Assembly (NCBI RefSeq): GCF_016428755.1
Contig: NZ_JAELTI010000018.1
Location: forward strand, 1-64,000
Origin: Allobosea sp. ASV33
GTDB lineage: Bacteria > Pseudomonadota > Alphaproteobacteria > Rhizobiales > Beijerinckiaceae
Length of the DNA stretch: 64,000 nt
Direction: 5' to 3'
Positions 24,845 through 34,673 of the stretch are shown here, piece after piece. The first letter of the stretch is position 1; the number at the start of each line of letters is the position of its first letter. A program made the position numbers and the translations under genes. The notes beneath the pieces were generated by a model. That model saw only the letters and a list, made by a program, of their open reading frames with translations. It was not told the DNA's origin and did no database searches.

Positions 24845-25537
24845 TCAGGCGCTCCGCCCCTGCCGCAGCGCCACCGGAAAGGAGAGCCGGCGGTCGGCTT
24901 CCGCCATTTCCGCCACCACCTGCGCGAAGGCCGGCCGCAGCTTCAGCCGCGCATACCACTCCGCTAATCCGGGATAGCCGTCGAGCGACGGCCCGCCGAG
25001 GCGACGAATGAAGAGCATGCTCATGAACAGCGCGATATCCGCCACCGACAACCGGCCGCCGAAGAACGGACGCCCCGCCAGCTTCTGCTCCAGCACGTCG
25101 TAATGACGCAGCAGCCCCTCCTCCGCGATCAGCGCATCCGCCTCCTGGGCAATGCGGCGGTCGCGATCCGGCGAAGGCGGCTCCGTGCGATGCATCAGGG
25201 GTTTCAAGGCCTGGAACAGGATCTCGTCGCCATAGAGCTCGTCGAGCCGGCAGCGCGCCCGATCGACGGGAGAATCCGGCATCAGCTTCGGCTCGGGATA
25301 GGCCTCGTCGAGATATTCGTTGATCACGGTGGAATCGTAGAGAACGAGCCCGCAATCGGTCAGCACCGGCACCTGCCGCTTCGGGTTGAGCGCCAGCACC
25401 TCGGGGTGCCGGGGATCGTAGCCCGTCGTCTGGTTGAACGGCACCACGACACGCTGGAAGGCGAGCCCCTTCTCGGTCAGCGCGATCTCGACCTTGCGTG
25501 AGAACAGGCTCAGCGGCCCGGAATAAAGGGTGATCAT
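24845..25537 (-). CDS. Glutathione S-transferase family protein
   Basis: 230 residues from ATG 25537 (MITLYSGPLSLFSRKVEIAL). The N-terminal thioredoxin-like half has the cis-proline segment PKRQVPVLTDCG and DSTVINEYLDEAYPEP, which binds glutathione. The C-terminal half is helical. This resembles zeta/beta-like bacterial GSTs used in detoxification. The serine at position 10 or 13 could activate the thiol; the substrate is unknown. Confidence 0.87.
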   Translation of the reverse strand: MITLYSGPLSLFSRKVEIALTEKGLAFQRVVVPFNQTTGYDPRHPEVLALNPKRQVPVLTDCGLVLYDSTVINEYLDEAYPEPKLMPDSPVDRARCRLDELYGDEILFQALKPLMHRTEPPSPDRDRRIAQEADALIAEEGLLRHYDVLEQKLAGRPFFGGRLSVADIALFMSMLFIRRLGGPSLDGYPGLAEWYARLKLRPAFAQVVAEMAEADRRLSFPVALRQGRSA

Positions 25538-25581
25538 GGCGCGGCTCTCCTGCGACGGGGAAAGCCTCGCAAGCCCTTGCG

Positions 25582-26553
25582 TCAACGCCCGTCAGCAGCC
25601 TCCCGGCGCCGAATCCGGGTCGCAACGCCGCCAAGCAGCCAGGGCAGCAGGTAAATCGGAAACTGCGCCAGCGCGAAATAGAGGAAGGTCGTCGGCGAGA
25701 CTCCGGCTCCCAGCGCCGCGACGAGCAGGCCCATGTTCCGCTGCCCGGTGCCATAGCCGATCATGAAGCGCTCGGAGGCCGGCAGCAGCCGCAGCACCAG
25801 CCAACTCGACGCCAGCCCCGCGGCCGAAACCGCGAAGACGCATCCCAGCACGAACAGCACGAGCCGCGGATTGTCGAGCGCGGCTTTGGTCACGCCGTCC
25901 ATCGCGGCGATGGCGAAGATGAAATACATCAGCACGCCGAAGCCATCGAGATTGGCCTTCATCGCCTTGACGCGCGCCAGCCCGAGCCAGAGCCGGATCG
26001 CCGCGGCCACCGCCATGCCGCCGCCGATGAAGATCAAGAGGCGCAGCGTCAGCGCCCAGCGGTCGAGCGGCACCGCGGCGCCTGCCAGATGTTCGACCAG
26101 GATCGGCGCGACGATGGGGCTGACGATCGTGGTCAGGATGACGCTGGCGATGATCAGCGAGGGCTCGAAGCCGTAGAGGATCGCGACCGCCGGCGAGGAC
26201 ATGATCGGTGGTGCCGCCCCCATGATCGCGAGCCCGAGCACGATGCCGGGATCGAGGTTCTCGCGCCCGACCAGCAGCAACGCTCCGCCGATGAGCAGGG
26301 CCGGCCCTGCGATCAGCCAGGCGCAGCTCGCGGCGAGTTTCGCCGGGCGCCGCAGCAGCCCGAGCGTCACGCTCATGTCGAGCCGCATGAACACGACCGT
26401 CGTGAAACAGAAGATCGTGATCGGCAGCGCCGGCCGCGCCATCGCCGAGAATTGTGGCAGCGCCAGCCCGAGGAAGATCGAGAGCGCGAATCCTTGCGTG
26501 CCATGGCGGCCGAGCCACGCGAGCGCGGCAGCGAGGGAGGCGGCAGGATTCAT
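25582..26553 (-). CDS. Bile acid:sodium symporter-like (BASS/arsenical-resistance-3 type) transporter
   Basis: 323 residues from ATG 26553, with about nine or ten hydrophobic segments. Features of the BASS fold include the two crossing regions, GAAPPIMSSPAVAILYG and GTGQRNMGLLVAALGAG. Relatives move organic anions with sodium. It ends 44 bases before the GST start, reading the same way, so the two may be cotranscribed. Confidence 0.75.
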   Translation of the reverse strand: MNPAASLAAALAWLGRHGTQGFALSIFLGLALPQFSAMARPALPITIFCFTTVVFMRLDMSVTLGLLRRPAKLAASCAWLIAGPALLIGGALLLVGRENLDPGIVLGLAIMGAAPPIMSSPAVAILYGFEPSLIIASVILTTIVSPIVAPILVEHLAGAAVPLDRWALTLRLLIFIGGGMAVAAAIRLWLGLARVKAMKANLDGFGVLMYFIFAIAAMDGVTKAALDNPRLVLFVLGCVFAVSAAGLASSWLVLRLLPASERFMIGYGTGQRNMGLLVAALGAGVSPTTFLYFALAQFPIYLLPWLLGGVATRIRRREAADGR

Positions 26554-26817
26554 CGGCTTGGGCTCTGGAATCGCTCTCGAAACAGACGCACACTGGCTGA
26601 AGGCAGGCGCAGCGTCACCTCCCGGCAAGGCAGCCCAGTCCTGCGCCGGCATAAAATTGCGCCCAAGCCGGCCGATTGCGGCTCACGCCAAACGGCTCGG
26701 TAGAGTTGGCGCAGAAATTGCGAAAGATCATCCCATTCCGCGCAAAATTCGGTCGCGCCGCTGACAAGCCGGCGCAAACCGGTATCCTTGCGGGAAAAGG
26801 GTTGGCAGGAGCAGGTC

Positions 26818-28068
26818 ATGAAGGTGGATACGATCGTTCTCGGCGCCGGTGTCGTCGGCATTTCGGTCGCGCTTCATCTCCAGAAGGCCGGGCGCGCCAC
26901 CTTGCTGGTTGACCGTCGCGCGCCAGGCGAGGAAACCAGCTACGGCAATGCCGGCCTGATCCAGCGCGAGGGCGTCTACCCCTACGGCTTCCCGCATGAT
27001 TTCGGCGCGCTCATCCGCTACGCGATGAACAACACCATCGACGCTCACTATCACTGGAGCGCGATCCCGAAGCTCGCTCCCTTCCTGTTCTCCTACTGGA
27101 TGCATTCGCGCGCTTCGCATCACGAGGCGATCGCCCATAAATACGCGACCCTGATCGAGCATTGCGTCACCGAGCATGACGCGCTCGCTCAGGAAGCCGG
27201 CGCGACCAACCTGCTGCGCCGCGACGGCTGGATGAAGGTGTTCCGCACCGAGAAGGAGCGCGACACCCGCCTCGCCGAGGCCGCCCGCTGGAATCGCGAG
27301 TTCGGCCTGAACTACCGCGCGCTCGACATGGCGACCCTCAAGGCCGAGGAGCCGCATCTCGACCATGGCAGCCTGATCGGCGGCCTGCACTGGACCGACC
27401 CGACGACGGTAGTCGACCCGCTCGGCCTGTCGAAGGCCTATGTCGCGCTGTTCGAGAAGCTCGGCGGAAAGCTCGCCATCGGCGATGCCGGCACGCTCCA
27501 GCAGAACGGTGCCGGCTGGACCGTCACGCTCGCCGACGGCACCATGGCCGAGGCGAAGGACGTCGTCGTCGCGCTCGGCCCCTGGGCGGACGTGCTCAGC
27601 AACAAGCTCGGCTATCGCCTGCCGCTCGCGGTCAAGCGCGGCTACCACATGCATTACAAGCCGCAGGGCAACGCCGTGCTCAACCATCCGGTGCTCGACA
27701 CCGAGCGCGGCTATTTCCTCGCCCCGATGCTGCAGGGCATCCGCCTGACCACCGGCGCCGAATTCGCCGATCGCGATGCGCCCAAGACTCCCGTGCAGCT
27801 CGCCCGCGCCGAGCCGATCGCCAAACAGCTCTTCCCGCTCGGCGAGCGCGTCGATGCCGAGCCCTGGCTCGGCCGCCGCCCCTGCACGCCGGACATGATG
27901 CCGATCATCGGCCCCGCGCCGAAGCACAAGGGCCTCTGGTTCTCCTTCGGCCACGCCCATCACGGCCTGACGCTCGCCGCGGTCACCGGCCGCATGATCG
28001 CGGAAATGGTGACGGGCCAGAAGGTTTTCGTCGACCCGGCTCCGTTCGCCCCGGCGCGGTTCGCCTAA
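26818..28068 (+). CDS. FAD-dependent oxidoreductase, D-amino acid dehydrogenase-like (DadA family)
   Basis: 416 residues from ATG 26818, with AGGAGCAGG upstream. The dinucleotide-binding loop is VLGAGVVGISVALHLQKAG at residues 7-25, then the DAO-family GEETSYGNAGLIQ. The C-terminal GRRPCTPDMMPIIGPAP and GHAHHGLTLA are typical of DadA, which oxidises D-amino acids to keto acids and passes electrons to the respiratory chain. Exact substrate unknown. Confidence 0.88.
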   Translation: MKVDTIVLGAGVVGISVALHLQKAGRATLLVDRRAPGEETSYGNAGLIQREGVYPYGFPHDFGALIRYAMNNTIDAHYHWSAIPKLAPFLFSYWMHSRASHHEAIAHKYATLIEHCVTEHDALAQEAGATNLLRRDGWMKVFRTEKERDTRLAEAARWNREFGLNYRALDMATLKAEEPHLDHGSLIGGLHWTDPTTVVDPLGLSKAYVALFEKLGGKLAIGDAGTLQQNGAGWTVTLADGTMAEAKDVVVALGPWADVLSNKLGYRLPLAVKRGYHMHYKPQGNAVLNHPVLDTERGYFLAPMLQGIRLTTGAEFADRDAPKTPVQLARAEPIAKQLFPLGERVDAEPWLGRRPCTPDMMPIIGPAPKHKGLWFSFGHAHHGLTLAAVTGRMIAEMVTGQKVFVDPAPFAPARFA

Positions 28069-28087
28069 CCGCGGTCATAGAGCACCT

Positions 28088-28220
28088 GTCATCCCGTGCG
28101 CGCCGCAGCGTGAAGCGCTGCTGCGCAGACACGGGACCGCCCTCTGGAAAAGGCGCCCTCTCGTCGCACGATCCCGCATCAGCGCAGCAGCACTGCGTGC
28201 CGCAGCGCGTACGGGATGAC
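28088..28220. repeat. Palindromic intergenic repeat, family D copy 2
   Basis: Begins GTCATCCCGTGCGCGCCGCA and ends GCGTACGGGATGAC, with inverted outer ends. It shares CGCTGCTGCGCAGACACGGG with the copy at 22379-22507. A short partial echo (GCGTGCGGGATGACAC) follows directly. Confidence 0.8.
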
Positions 28221-28347
28221 ACACTCGGCGCGTGCGGGATGACACCTAGGCAGCGCATTCGGGATAACCGACCTGCGTCCTGCCCCCTCGCCTCCCGGCG
28301 CGCTCCCTGCCACGATCCCGCTTCCGATTCCCGACCGAGACCTCGCC

Positions 28348-29487
28348 ATGGCCCTCGCCAAACCGCCCGTCCAGGACAATGCCTACGCCGCCGCGCTCGC
28401 GCTGCTCGATCGCGTGCCGCTGATCGACGGCCATAACGACCTGCCCTATGTCATCCGCAAGGACCGCAACGCGAAGGGCGACGTCGCCACCTATGGCCTC
28501 GACAAGGTCCATACCGAGGGCGACACCGACATCCCGCGCATGCAGGCCGGCAAGATGGCGGCGCAGTTCTTCGCGGCCTATGTCCCGCCTAGCCATCCGA
28601 AGCCCGCCGGCTTCGCGCTCGCCCAGATCGCGCTGATGCGCGGCATCCTGAAGCGCCACGCGGACGTCTTCCGTCCCGGCCTCTCGGCCGCCGATGTCGA
28701 AGCCGCCAAGGCCGAGGGGCGGATCGCGCTGTTCATGACGATCGAGAACGGTTCGGCTGTCGATGGCGAGCTCGATGCACTCGACGCCTATTACGATCTC
28801 GGCGTGCGCCTGATGACGCTCTGCCACAACGACACCACCGACTGGTGCGATTCCGCGACCGACGCCCCGCGCCATAACGGGCTCACCGCGTTCGGCAAGG
28901 ACGTGCTGCGTCGGATGAACAAGCTCGGCATGGTCATCGATCTCGCCCATGTCGCACCGAAGGTGATGCACGATGCGCTCGACGTCTCCAGCGCCCCGCT
29001 CGTCTGGTCGCATTCCAACGCCTTCACGCTCTGCGACCATCCGCGCAATGTTCCCGACGACGTGCTCGACCGCGTCGCCGGCAATGGCGGCATCGTCATG
29101 GCGACCTTCGTGCCGGACTTCATCAGCCAGGCCTCCCGCGACTGGCACCGCCCGGCCAAGGACCAGTACGGCAAGACGCCCGATGGCATGGACAGCGCCA
29201 AGGCCGAAGCCGAGATCACGGCCAAGTCCGGCCCGCGCCCGAAGGCGACGCTCCCCGAGTATTGCGACCATGTCGACTATCTCGCCAAGCGCATCGGCCA
29301 TGACCATGTCGGCATCGGCTCGGACTTCTTCGGCTGGGTCAATCCGGACGGGCTCGAGGACACGACGACCTTCCCGTCGGTGATTGCGGAGCTGATCCGT
29401 CGCGGCTGGTCGGAAGAGAACCTGACCAAGCTCGCCGGCGGCAACATGCTGCGCGTGCTGCGCGCGGTGGAGAAGGCGGCGGGCTGA
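28348..29487 (+). CDS. Membrane dipeptidase (peptidase M19)
   Basis: 379 residues. Zinc ligands of the M19 family can be seen: LIDGHNDLPY (His/Asp), TIENG (bridging glutamate), and MVIDLAHVAP and LVWSHSNAF (histidines), with GIGSDFFG near the end. It hydrolyses dipeptides, including those with a D-residue. No signal peptide is evident. A DadA-like oxidase lies upstream, so a shared role in D-amino acid recycling is possible but not shown. Confidence 0.9.
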   Translation: MALAKPPVQDNAYAAALALLDRVPLIDGHNDLPYVIRKDRNAKGDVATYGLDKVHTEGDTDIPRMQAGKMAAQFFAAYVPPSHPKPAGFALAQIALMRGILKRHADVFRPGLSAADVEAAKAEGRIALFMTIENGSAVDGELDALDAYYDLGVRLMTLCHNDTTDWCDSATDAPRHNGLTAFGKDVLRRMNKLGMVIDLAHVAPKVMHDALDVSSAPLVWSHSNAFTLCDHPRNVPDDVLDRVAGNGGIVMATFVPDFISQASRDWHRPAKDQYGKTPDGMDSAKAEAEITAKSGPRPKATLPEYCDHVDYLAKRIGHDHVGIGSDFFGWVNPDGLEDTTTFPSVIAELIRRGWSEENLTKLAGGNMLRVLRAVEKAAG

Positions 29488-29500
29488 ACGCTCGCGACCT

Positions 29501-29592
29501 CGTCATGGTCGGGCTGGCCCCGACCATCCATGTCTTTGCTGGTCTGGCGTGGGGTCAAGACGCGGATGCTCGCCACAAGGGCGAGCATGACG
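29501..29592. repeat. Palindromic intergenic repeat, family B copy 1
   Basis: Starts CGTCATGGTCGGGCTGGCCC and ends GATGCTCGCCACAAGGGCGA then GCATGACG. The outer ends are inverted and two hairpins are visible. A close copy is at 54667-54760. The family is related to A by its ends. Confidence 0.8.
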
Positions 29593-29666
29593 TATGAGCT
29601 TGCCCAACGCGCCCGGCCATCCCGGGCGCAAAGCAGCCTCATCGCAAAGACAAGACCTGATTCCCC

Positions 29667-30494
29667 ATGACCGGTTCCGGCACCGACCGCACCCGCCCGG
29701 CCCTCCAGGCCCCCGCCCCCATCGTCATCCTGGTCGAGCCGCAGCTCGCCGAGAATATCGGCATGTGCGCCCGCGCCATGGCGAATTTCGGCCTCTCCGA
29801 GATGCGCCTCGTCGCACCGCGCGACGGCTGGCCGAGCGGCGGCGGCCTCAAGAAGGGCGCGACCGCGGCCGCCTCCGGTGCCACCCATATCCTGGAGAAC
29901 GCCCGGCTCTTCGATAGCGCCGCCGAGGCCATCGCCGATCTCAACCATGTCCTGGCGACGACCGCCCGCGAGCGCGGCCAGATGAAGCGCGTGCTCACCC
30001 CGGCCGAGGCGATGCCGGAGGTTGCCGGACGCATCGGCTCCGGCGAGCGCGTCGGCATCCTCTACGGGCGCGAGCGCATCGGCCTGACCAATGAGGAGAT
30101 CAGCCTGGCCGACGCGATCCTGACTTTTCCGGTCAATCCGGCCTTCGCCTCGCTGAACCTCGCCCAGGCCGTGCTGCTCAACGGTTATGAATGGTTCAAG
30201 ACCACCAATGGCGAGCCGCCCTTCCGCGAGAACAATCCCTCGCCGCCGGCCAAGCGCGAGATGATCCTGTCGATGTTCGACTATCTCGAGGCCGAGCTCG
30301 ACCTCTGCGGCTTCTTCCCGCCCGGCAAGAAGCCGGTCATGACGGCGAACCTGCGCGACATCCTGCACCGGCTCGACATGACCGAGCAGGAGGCCCGGAC
30401 GCTGCGCGGCGTCTTCAAGTCGCTGGTCGAAGGCCCGAAGAAGGCGAAGCTCCTGGCGCGGCAGGCCGATGGGGCTGACGGAGCTGGGGACTGA
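29667..30494 (+). CDS. SPOUT-family RNA 2'-O-methyltransferase, TrmJ-like
   Basis: 275 residues. The SPOUT knot motifs are VEPQLAENIGMCARAMANFG near the start, ILYGRERIGLTNEEI in the middle and FPVNPAFASLNLAQAVLLNG as the cofactor-binding loop. Length and the C-terminal extension fit TrmJ, which methylates position 32 of some tRNAs. Target assignment is by family. Confidence 0.9.
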   Translation: MTGSGTDRTRPALQAPAPIVILVEPQLAENIGMCARAMANFGLSEMRLVAPRDGWPSGGGLKKGATAAASGATHILENARLFDSAAEAIADLNHVLATTARERGQMKRVLTPAEAMPEVAGRIGSGERVGILYGRERIGLTNEEISLADAILTFPVNPAFASLNLAQAVLLNGYEWFKTTNGEPPFRENNPSPPAKREMILSMFDYLEAELDLCGFFPPGKKPVMTANLRDILHRLDMTEQEARTLRGVFKSLVEGPKKAKLLARQADGADGAGD

Positions 30495-30518
30495 GACTTC
30501 GCTTGGCGATAGAAACAC

Positions 30519-30627
30519 GCCGTCATTCCGGGCGGAGCGAAGCGGAGACCCGGAATCCATCATAGAGCTCCGCTCCCTCCGATGGATTCCGGATCGGCGC
30601 CGCTTCGCGGCTTGTCCGGAATGACGT
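30519..30627. repeat. Palindromic intergenic repeat, family C copy 2
   Basis: Starts GCCGTCATTCCGGGCGGAGC and ends GTCCGGAATGACGT. The centre GGAATCCATCATAGAGC faces GATGGATTCC. Diverged copy of the element at 23876-23978. Confidence 0.78.
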
Positions 30628-30649
30628 GCGAAGGGGCAGACAGGACAAC

Positions 30650-30676
30650 AAAAAAGCCGGCCCCGAAGGGCCGGCT
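30650..30676 (-). terminator. Rho-independent terminator of the TonB receptor gene
   Basis: On the minus strand AGCCGGCCC-TTCG-GGGCCGGCT forms a 9-bp stem closed by a UUCG tetraloop and runs into TTTTTT. It stands 30 bases beyond the receptor stop codon. Confidence 0.92.
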
Positions 30677-30706
30677 CGTCTGGTCGGGGGGTCTCGAAAC
30701 GCCCGG

Positions 30707-32995
30707 TCAGAATTGGTATTTCATCGTCGCCTTCACGGTGCGGCCGGGCTCGCTGTAGTAGTCGCGGGCCTGGGCCAGAACGCCGGTCGGGACGTTGACG
30801 GCATCGAAATACTTGCGATCGAAGATATTGTAGACGCCGACCTGGAATTCAAGGTCCGCGATCTGCGGCATCGGGCGCCACCAGGCCGAAGCGTTGAAGA
30901 GCGCATAGCCCGGCGCCCGGAAGCCCTGGGCCGACCCGGTCGTCGCCGCGACGTCGTCACGCTTGCCGGCGAGCTTGGTCGAAACCTCCGCGCCCCATGT
31001 CTCCGTCCCATAGGCGATGGCGACGATGCCCTGCATCGGCGGGATCGAGTTCAGGAAGGTGTTGTCGCTCTTGTTCATGCCCCGCGTATAGGCAAAGGAG
31101 CCGCGCACCAGCCAGTTCGGCGCGAAGGCATACTGGCCGTTGATCTCGACGCCCTGGATTTCCGCCTTCGGAATATTGCGGAAGGTCGTGATGCCGCCCT
31201 GCGGATACAGGCCGCCGACGCCCGGAGCCTGGGACTGGTAGGTATCGATGAAGTTCCGGTAGTTCGAGTGGAAATAGGTGATCGAGCCGCCGAGCTGCTT
31301 GTCGCCGAGGCGCAGGCCGACATCGATGCCATTGCCGATTTCAGGCCGGAGCGTCGGGTTGCCCGCACGCAGATAGGTGGAAGGCCCGCCGAAGCGGCCA
31401 TAGAGCTCGTCGGCCGTCGGCGCCCGGAAGGTCTTGGCCCATTGCGCGAAGAGGGTGACGTCCTTCACGACGGGCGCGTTCTTGAGGATGTCGTATTCGA
31501 ACCGGATGCGCGGCGACCAGGCGTTGTCGCTCGATGACGGCGGCAGGCCGACCGGGCGCGAGCCGCTATTGGTATAGGCTGGCGTGTTCTGCGGCGATTC
31601 CTCGTACCAGTCGAAACGCACGCCCGGCGTCACCCGCAGCCGGTTGTCGAGCATGCCGATCTCGTCATGCAGGTAGAGGCCGACAAGCTTGCCATCGACC
31701 TTCGGCTGGTCGGCCTGGTTGGTGAACAGGTTGTTGCAGGTCGCGAAGGCGCCCGAATACGACCCCGAAGCCGGGCGGGCCGGGCAGTTGTCGACGCCGG
31801 CCGAATACTGCTCCAGCGACGACATGCGCAGTTCGGTGCCGGCCGTGATCCGGTGCGAGAGCGCGCCGGTCTGGAAGCTCTTGATGACATGGCCGTTGAA
31901 GCCGTAGGCGTTCTGTTCGTTCTCGTTGTCGCGCGCATAGGGGCCGACGATGCTGGTATAGCGCCAGGCATTGACGAGGTCGTTGCGCTTCAGGCGCTGC
32001 CAATAGGCGATGGCATGAGCCTCGTCGAAGAACGAGCCCGGCACCTTGTAGTCATAGCTCAGCGAGACGCGGTTGCGCTCGACATCCTCGCCGGTCTGGT
32101 AGGAACCAGGGCGGAAATTGCCGGTCAGCGACACCGTGCTGGTGCGGGTCTGTACCCGGTCGGCGCGCTTGAAGAACTCGCCCTGGATGCCGAAGCGGTG
32201 ATCGCCGACCTGCTGATAGATCTTGGTGAGGAAGTTGTACTGGTTGAAATCGCTCGGGTTCGGCGCCGTGCGCGTCGCCCCGATCGCCTTGTAGTTGCCT
32301 TTGCTGTCGATCTGGTGCCCGTCGCGGAAGCCGCCCTGGAGCAGGACGGAGGTGTCGCCCAGGCGGGCGGCCGCCGCCGCGCTGCCGAACCAGGCGCGAT
32401 CCGTGCTGTCATAGCCGGTCTTCGCGAGGGCGCCGTAGGACCGGCCGTTGCGGATCAGATCCTCGGGATCGAGCGTGCGGACCGCCAGCGCGCCGCCCAA
32501 CGCTCCGTTGCCGAGCGTGCTGCCGCCGCTGCCACCGCGCAGCAGATCGAGCGTCGAGAGGGAATCGAAGTCGAAGGCATTCTGGGCGCCGCGCGTGACG
32601 CGCGTATCGACCAGGAAGGGCTGGCGGATGCCGTCGATCGTCGTCAGCACGCGCGCGCCGTCGAGGCCCCGGATGTTCAGCGAATTGGTCGTCCGGTTGA
32701 ACGTGATGCCGGCTTCGACCCGGTTGGACAGGTCGGTCAGGCTCGTGATCTGCTGGCGGTCAAGCTCCTGGCGGGTGACGCGTGTCGTCGTCGGCCCGTT
32801 GAGCAGCGCTCCACCGGGCTGCCCCTCGCCCTGCACGTTGATCTGGTCGAGAACGACCGGCGCATCCGAATTCTGCACCACCGGTGCGGTGCGGGTCCGG
32901 CTCTGTTGCTGGGCGATGGCGGGCGAAGCCAGCAGCACCACCATCAAAGTTCCGAGCGCGACCCCCTCGCGCAATGAGCCGGAATACGTCCCCAT
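30707..32995 (-). CDS. TonB-dependent receptor, heme/hemoglobin type
   Basis: 762 residues from ATG 32995, starting with a signal peptide (TLMVVLLASPAIAQQ). A TonB-box-like segment, a plug domain (LNIRGLDGARVLTTIDGIRQ) and a 22-strand barrel ending in KYQF follow. FRAP (in AKTFRAPTADELYGRF) and a downstream NPTL resemble the FRAP and NPNL boxes of heme receptors, so heme or hemoprotein is the likely ligand. No hmu transport genes are adjacent. The promoter carries a perfect palindrome (33071-33091). Confidence 0.9.
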   Translation of the reverse strand: MGTYSGSLREGVALGTLMVVLLASPAIAQQQSRTRTAPVVQNSDAPVVLDQINVQGEGQPGGALLNGPTTTRVTRQELDRQQITSLTDLSNRVEAGITFNRTTNSLNIRGLDGARVLTTIDGIRQPFLVDTRVTRGAQNAFDFDSLSTLDLLRGGSGGSTLGNGALGGALAVRTLDPEDLIRNGRSYGALAKTGYDSTDRAWFGSAAAAARLGDTSVLLQGGFRDGHQIDSKGNYKAIGATRTAPNPSDFNQYNFLTKIYQQVGDHRFGIQGEFFKRADRVQTRTSTVSLTGNFRPGSYQTGEDVERNRVSLSYDYKVPGSFFDEAHAIAYWQRLKRNDLVNAWRYTSIVGPYARDNENEQNAYGFNGHVIKSFQTGALSHRITAGTELRMSSLEQYSAGVDNCPARPASGSYSGAFATCNNLFTNQADQPKVDGKLVGLYLHDEIGMLDNRLRVTPGVRFDWYEESPQNTPAYTNSGSRPVGLPPSSSDNAWSPRIRFEYDILKNAPVVKDVTLFAQWAKTFRAPTADELYGRFGGPSTYLRAGNPTLRPEIGNGIDVGLRLGDKQLGGSITYFHSNYRNFIDTYQSQAPGVGGLYPQGGITTFRNIPKAEIQGVEINGQYAFAPNWLVRGSFAYTRGMNKSDNTFLNSIPPMQGIVAIAYGTETWGAEVSTKLAGKRDDVAATTGSAQGFRAPGYALFNASAWWRPMPQIADLEFQVGVYNIFDRKYFDAVNVPTGVLAQARDYYSEPGRTVKATMKYQF

Positions 32996-33070
32996 GGCCT
33001 TGACCCGTCCTTCTGAATGCCGCACGCGAACTCGCCGCAGCTCAACAGTTTTAAATTAATACAAACAAGA

Positions 33071-33091
33071 TCTTATCTGCCCCAGATAAGA
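33071..33091. promoter_or_regulatory. Candidate operator palindrome upstream of the heme-type receptor
   Basis: TCTTATCTG and CAGATAAGA are perfect 9-bp inverted arms around CCC, in a local AT-rich patch (33045-33115) 75 bases before the receptor start. It looks like a site for a dimeric repressor or activator of iron/heme uptake. It does not obviously match the Irr or RirA boxes I know, so the regulator is unidentified. It could also serve the divergent amine oxidase gene. Confidence 0.6.
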
Positions 33092-33338
33092 CAATATTCG
33101 GATATTGAGCGAATCGATAACTGTCAATCATCTGCATCTCGAAGGAGATTTCCCGATGCAGGAAGATCACAATGGTAGAATTCCTCTAAATAATAAGATT
33201 GCATCGGCCAATTCCAGACTAGCGTCACTCCGTTCCTTTTGTGACGCCCGGGCGAAGCTCCCGATCTCGTGATCGATGCGGATCGGCAAGCGGCCTCCCC
33301 GCCATTGCAATGCAAAACTTCGCGCACATTCTCCTGTC

Positions 33339-34673
33339 ATGAGTTCACGTCATTCCGGGTTGAATCGTCGCAAGCTGCTGACCGGAGGCGGCGCCATGGC
33401 CGCGAGCTTCGCCATAGCCGGTCGGGTGGCTGCTGCGAGGGATGTCGACGTCGTCGTGATCGGCGCCGGAGCGGCCGGCATCGCGGCCGCCCAGGCCCTG
33501 CGTGCCGCCGGGCGGCAGGCCGTCGTGCTCGAAGCCCGCAGCCGTGTCGGCGGTCGCGCCTTCACCGATGCCTCGCTCGGCCCGATCTATGATGCCGGCG
33601 CGATGTTCATCCATTGGGCCGAGCGCAACCCCTGGGTCCAGATCGCCCGTGACCTCGGCATCGCCACGCCCTCAGAACCGTGGGGAAGCGGCTTCAAGGT
33701 CTTCGCGGACGGCCGCCCCATGGCGGAGCCTGAGCGCCGGCGTCGCCGCGACGCCTTCGGCCAGATCGATCGCCGGCTGGAAACGGTCGATCTCGGCCAG
33801 CGCGACATGTCTGTCGCCGAATTGCTGGGGGATCTCGGCCCGGAGCTCGCACCCGTCGCCGCCTCCGGCCTGCTGCTCTCGATCGGCGAGGAATCGAGCC
33901 GCATTTCCGCACGCGACTACCAGCGCCTGTGGTCGGGCGACGATCTCATCGTGCCCTCGGGCTACGGCAATCTCGTCGCACGTTCGGCCGCCGGGCTCGA
34001 CATCCGCCTGAACGAAGCCGTCGAGACGATCCGCTGGGATGGGCCGGACGTTAGCGTTGCCACGCATTCCGGGACGCTGCGGGCCAAGGCCTGCGTCGTC
34101 ACGGTGCCGGTCGGCGTGCTCAAGGCCGGTACGATCCGCTTCGTCCCCGAACTGCCCACAACGACGCGCGACGCGCTGGCCGGCCTGCATATGGGCGCGC
34201 TGACCAAGATCGCGCTGAAGGTGGAGGGCGACCGCTTCGGCATCACGCCCGGAGCGACCTATCTCGAAGCGGCTGCGCCCGAGCGGCTGATGAATCTCGA
34301 CATGTTCCCGGGCGGGCAGGACATCGTCATCGGCTATTGCGGCGGCGACTATGCCCGCAAGCTCTCGGAAGCGGGAACCGACGAGGCGCGGGCGCATCTG
34401 GTCGATCTCCTGGTGAAGATGGTCGGCGCCGATTTCCGAAAGGCCGTGAAGGCGGTCTCCTTCCCGGCCTGGTGGACTGATCCCTTCGCCCGCGGCTCCT
34501 ATTCGATCTGCGATCCCGGCCACGAGGCAGCGCGCGACGCCCTCGCCCAGCCGATCGGCAACCGCCTGTTCATCGCCGGCGAAGCGACGGCGGGCGGTGG
34601 CGCGATGACGGTCGGCGGTGCGACGCTCGCCGGTCGGGCAGCCGCCGCAGCGATCGCGCGGCTGAAGGCCTGA
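33339..34673 (+). CDS. Tat-exported flavin monoamine oxidase family protein
   Basis: 444 residues from ATG 33339. The twin-arginine signal NRRKLLTGGGAMAASFAIAG lies at residues 10-29, so export in folded form is likely. FAD-binding loop: VVVIGAGAAGIAAAQALRAAG near 40-60, then EARSRVGGRAFTD, and a C-terminal GEATAGGGAMTVGGATLAG. The family oxidises amines to aldehydes and peroxide. It is divergent from the heme receptor gene with a 343-base gap. Confidence 0.87.
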   Translation: MSSRHSGLNRRKLLTGGGAMAASFAIAGRVAAARDVDVVVIGAGAAGIAAAQALRAAGRQAVVLEARSRVGGRAFTDASLGPIYDAGAMFIHWAERNPWVQIARDLGIATPSEPWGSGFKVFADGRPMAEPERRRRRDAFGQIDRRLETVDLGQRDMSVAELLGDLGPELAPVAASGLLLSIGEESSRISARDYQRLWSGDDLIVPSGYGNLVARSAAGLDIRLNEAVETIRWDGPDVSVATHSGTLRAKACVVTVPVGVLKAGTIRFVPELPTTTRDALAGLHMGALTKIALKVEGDRFGITPGATYLEAAAPERLMNLDMFPGGQDIVIGYCGGDYARKLSEAGTDEARAHLVDLLVKMVGADFRKAVKAVSFPAWWTDPFARGSYSICDPGHEAARDALAQPIGNRLFIAGEATAGGGAMTVGGATLAGRAAAAAIARLKA

